Positions 5,279-6,263 of a DNA stretch of 6,263 bases are shown one piece after another; positions within the stretch are counted from its first letter, which is position 1, and each line of letters begins with the position of its first letter. The notes beneath the pieces are model-generated. The model searched no databases and was not told where the DNA came from. It saw only the letters and a list, made by a program, of their open reading frames with translations. The stretch is from Thermoleophilia bacterium. GTDB lineage: Bacteria; Actinomycetota; Thermoleophilia; Gaiellales; SKUG01. Where the stretch lies: the NCBI GenBank assembly GCA_007122215.1, contig SKUG01000238.1, forward strand, positions 1 through 6,263, read 5' to 3'. The position numbers and the translations under genes are program-made.

Positions 5279-5380
5279 CACGCGGCGGGCGCGCGCCAGG
5301 GCCAGGAGAGCCGTGGACGCGTGAGCGGCCACCCCGGGGATGGGTGGCGGGCGTGACAGGGACCACGGAAGGAGCCCGGG
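5279..5380 (+). promoter_or_regulatory. Structured 5' leader of the M4 peptidase gene
   Basis: About 100 nt lie between the predicted transcription start and the protease ATG, and they can fold well. CCGTGG (5311-5316) pairs with CCACGG (5363-5368). ACGC (5317-5320) then pairs with GCGT (5351-5354). Inside, GCCACCC (5328-5334) and GGGTGGC (5342-5348) make a perfect 7-bp stem with a CGGGGAT loop. An 8-nt bulge, GACAGGGA, lies on the 3' side. The outer stem ends one base before AAGGAG (5369-5374), so folding could affect ribosome access. A possible 11-codon frame (GTG 5321 to TGA 5356) lies within. It matches no riboswitch class I can recognise. The fold comes from reading the sequence, not from an energy calculation. 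Confidence 0.4.
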
Positions 5381-6263
5381 ATGACATCGGTAGCACCACC
5401 ACAGGCAGCGACTGGGATTCCTGCAGCAGGAGGCGGCCCCGGCGTTCCGGAACCCGACGAGTCCCGGCTGCCGGTCGCCGAGCCACCGGCCCGGATCGGC
5501 ATTCGCCCCTCCGGCGCGCCGGGCCGACAGGACCCGGCACTCACGCACGCCGCACTGCAGCGCGTGCTCGAGGACACCCAGCACGCTGCCGTGGCCATCG
5601 ACGAGCGCTCGAACGCAGCCACCTTCTTCTCGGGCAGCCTGCCGATCGGGCGCGGCAGCATCGCCCCCGACGCCGACATCGCCGGGGCCTTCGTCAGCGA
5701 GTACGGCTCGCTGTTCGGCGTCAACCACCCGGCGATGCTGCGCCCCGTGGAGTCGGACACGGACGTGCTGGGGATCACCACGACCCGCTTCGAGCAGGTC
5801 CACGAGGGCCTGCCGGTCTTCGGACAGCAGCTCATCGTCCACCACCGGGACGACGAGGTCACCGCCGTTGCCGGGCGCATCGTTCCCAACATCCGGACCG
5901 GCATCCGCCCCGCGGTCGGGGTCGACGAGGTCCTCGACGGCATCCGCCGCACCGCCACGATCGACCTGACGCCACGGGAGAGCCAGCTCGGCATCTACGC
6001 CCCGGACGAGGGGACTCCCAGCCTCGCCTGGCGGATCGACGTCGACGGTGAGCGCGACGACGAGCGCTGGCGGTACATGGTGGATGCGAGCAGCGGCAAG
6101 GTGATCGAGCACTGGTCGCTGCTGCCGCCGATCGCCCCGCGCGACACCTTCGATGCCCAGAACAACTGGATGGTTCCCGGCACGCTCGTGCGCTCCAACG
6201 ACGAGCCCCCCACCGGCCGCGAGGTCGTGGATGCCGCCCACGACAACATCGGCAAGGTCTGGA
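5381..6263 (+). CDS. M4 (thermolysin-family) metallopeptidase precursor, partial
   Basis: The first 294 residues of a zinc metallopeptidase precursor; the gene runs off the right edge with no stop. Residues 1-50 are a Pro/Ala/Gly-rich tail. About 130-170 form the FTP-type propeptide (TTRFEQVHEGLPVFGQQLIV at 134-153, typical of thermolysin precursors). About 178-245 resemble a PepSY domain, ending YMVDASSGKVI (232-242). From about 283 (VVDAAHDNIGKVW) the thermolysin-like catalytic domain begins. The zinc site (HExxH and the distal Glu) should lie beyond the window, so activity cannot be judged. The start is firm: AAGGAG (5369-5374) lies 6 nt upstream, and an in-frame TGA at 5354-5356 blocks extension. 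There is therefore no room for a signal peptide, which is odd for an FTP/PepSY precursor because these domains normally chaperone exported enzymes. The only three GAT codons all precede Ala codons; other Asp codons are GAC. The gene is divergent from eno, behind a structured leader. Confidence 0.9.
   Translation, partial: MTSVAPPQAATGIPAAGGGPGVPEPDESRLPVAEPPARIGIRPSGAPGRQDPALTHAALQRVLEDTQHAAVAIDERSNAATFFSGSLPIGRGSIAPDADIAGAFVSEYGSLFGVNHPAMLRPVESDTDVLGITTTRFEQVHEGLPVFGQQLIVHHRDDEVTAVAGRIVPNIRTGIRPAVGVDEVLDGIRRTATIDLTPRESQLGIYAPDEGTPSLAWRIDVDGERDDERWRYMVDASSGKVIEHWSLLPPIAPRDTFDAQNNWMVPGTLVRSNDEPPTGREVVDAAHDNIGKVW

Noticed and set aside
5321..5356. An 11-codon frame (GTG to TGA) in the protease leader
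   Set aside because: The nearest AGGAG is about 12 nt away, and the bases are better explained by the 7-bp hairpin. No regulatory codon run is present.
5279..5368. Cyclic di-GMP (GEMM) or cyclic di-AMP (ydaO) riboswitch
   Set aside because: There is faint likeness at GGACGC, but the GEMM core words (GCAAAGCC and the GGUAGC receptor) and the ydaO words (GGGGAACC, GGGGUGAAUC) are missing.
4684..6051. A 455-codon plus-strand open frame crossing eno and the protease gene
   Set aside because: It runs antisense through enolase and then out of frame through the M4 precursor, with no recognisable domain. The real plus-strand gene here is in another frame, starting at 5381 and open to the edge.
4745..6241. 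A 498-codon minus-strand open frame spanning the eno upstream region and the protease gene
   Set aside because: Antisense to the protease and out of frame with eno; Arg-rich, with no motifs.

Overview
The window is about 70% G+C, with strongly GC3-biased coding and TANNNT-type promoter elements. It carries a DUF501 protein, a family known mainly from Actinobacteria. Together these suggest a high-GC actinobacterium. A deep lineage such as Thermoleophilia is possible, but that is only a guess from general resemblance. I see no mobile element, CRISPR array, rRNA or convincing tRNA, and most of the window looks chromosomal and housekeeping.

Layout, left to right. Positions 1-167 hold no gene I can support, apart from a hairpin just beyond the end of the next gene. 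A minus-strand DUF501 protein (168-698) is divergent from a plus-strand pair: a 107-residue soluble protein of unknown function (724-1047) and a 110-residue single-pass membrane protein (1109-1441). The two divergent starts are 25 bp apart, and their putative -10 boxes overlap at a GGTACC palindrome. The membrane-protein gene runs tail to tail into a minus-strand cluster, and the two opposing stop codons share one CTAG. Read in its own direction, that cluster is enolase (5195-3897), pyruvate kinase (3900-2386) and an endonuclease I family nuclease (2328-1438). A divergent control region (5196-5380) separates eno from a plus-strand M4 (thermolysin-family) metallopeptidase precursor that starts at 5381 and runs off the right edge.

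How the genes fit together. Enolase makes phosphoenolpyruvate and pyruvate kinase consumes it. The two genes overlap by ATGA, so the last two glycolytic steps are probably made together. The nuclease follows 57 bp later and may be co-transcribed. The nuclease and the M4 protease belong to families that are usually exported, yet neither has a visible signal peptide. Both begin with an Ala/Gly/Pro-rich tail instead.

The least explained parts are the roughly 100-nt structured leader in front of the protease, the absent signal peptides, the pair of unknown genes between DUF501 and the glycolytic cluster, and a strong excess of GATGC/GCATC words. I found no clear evidence of a wholly new multi-gene system.
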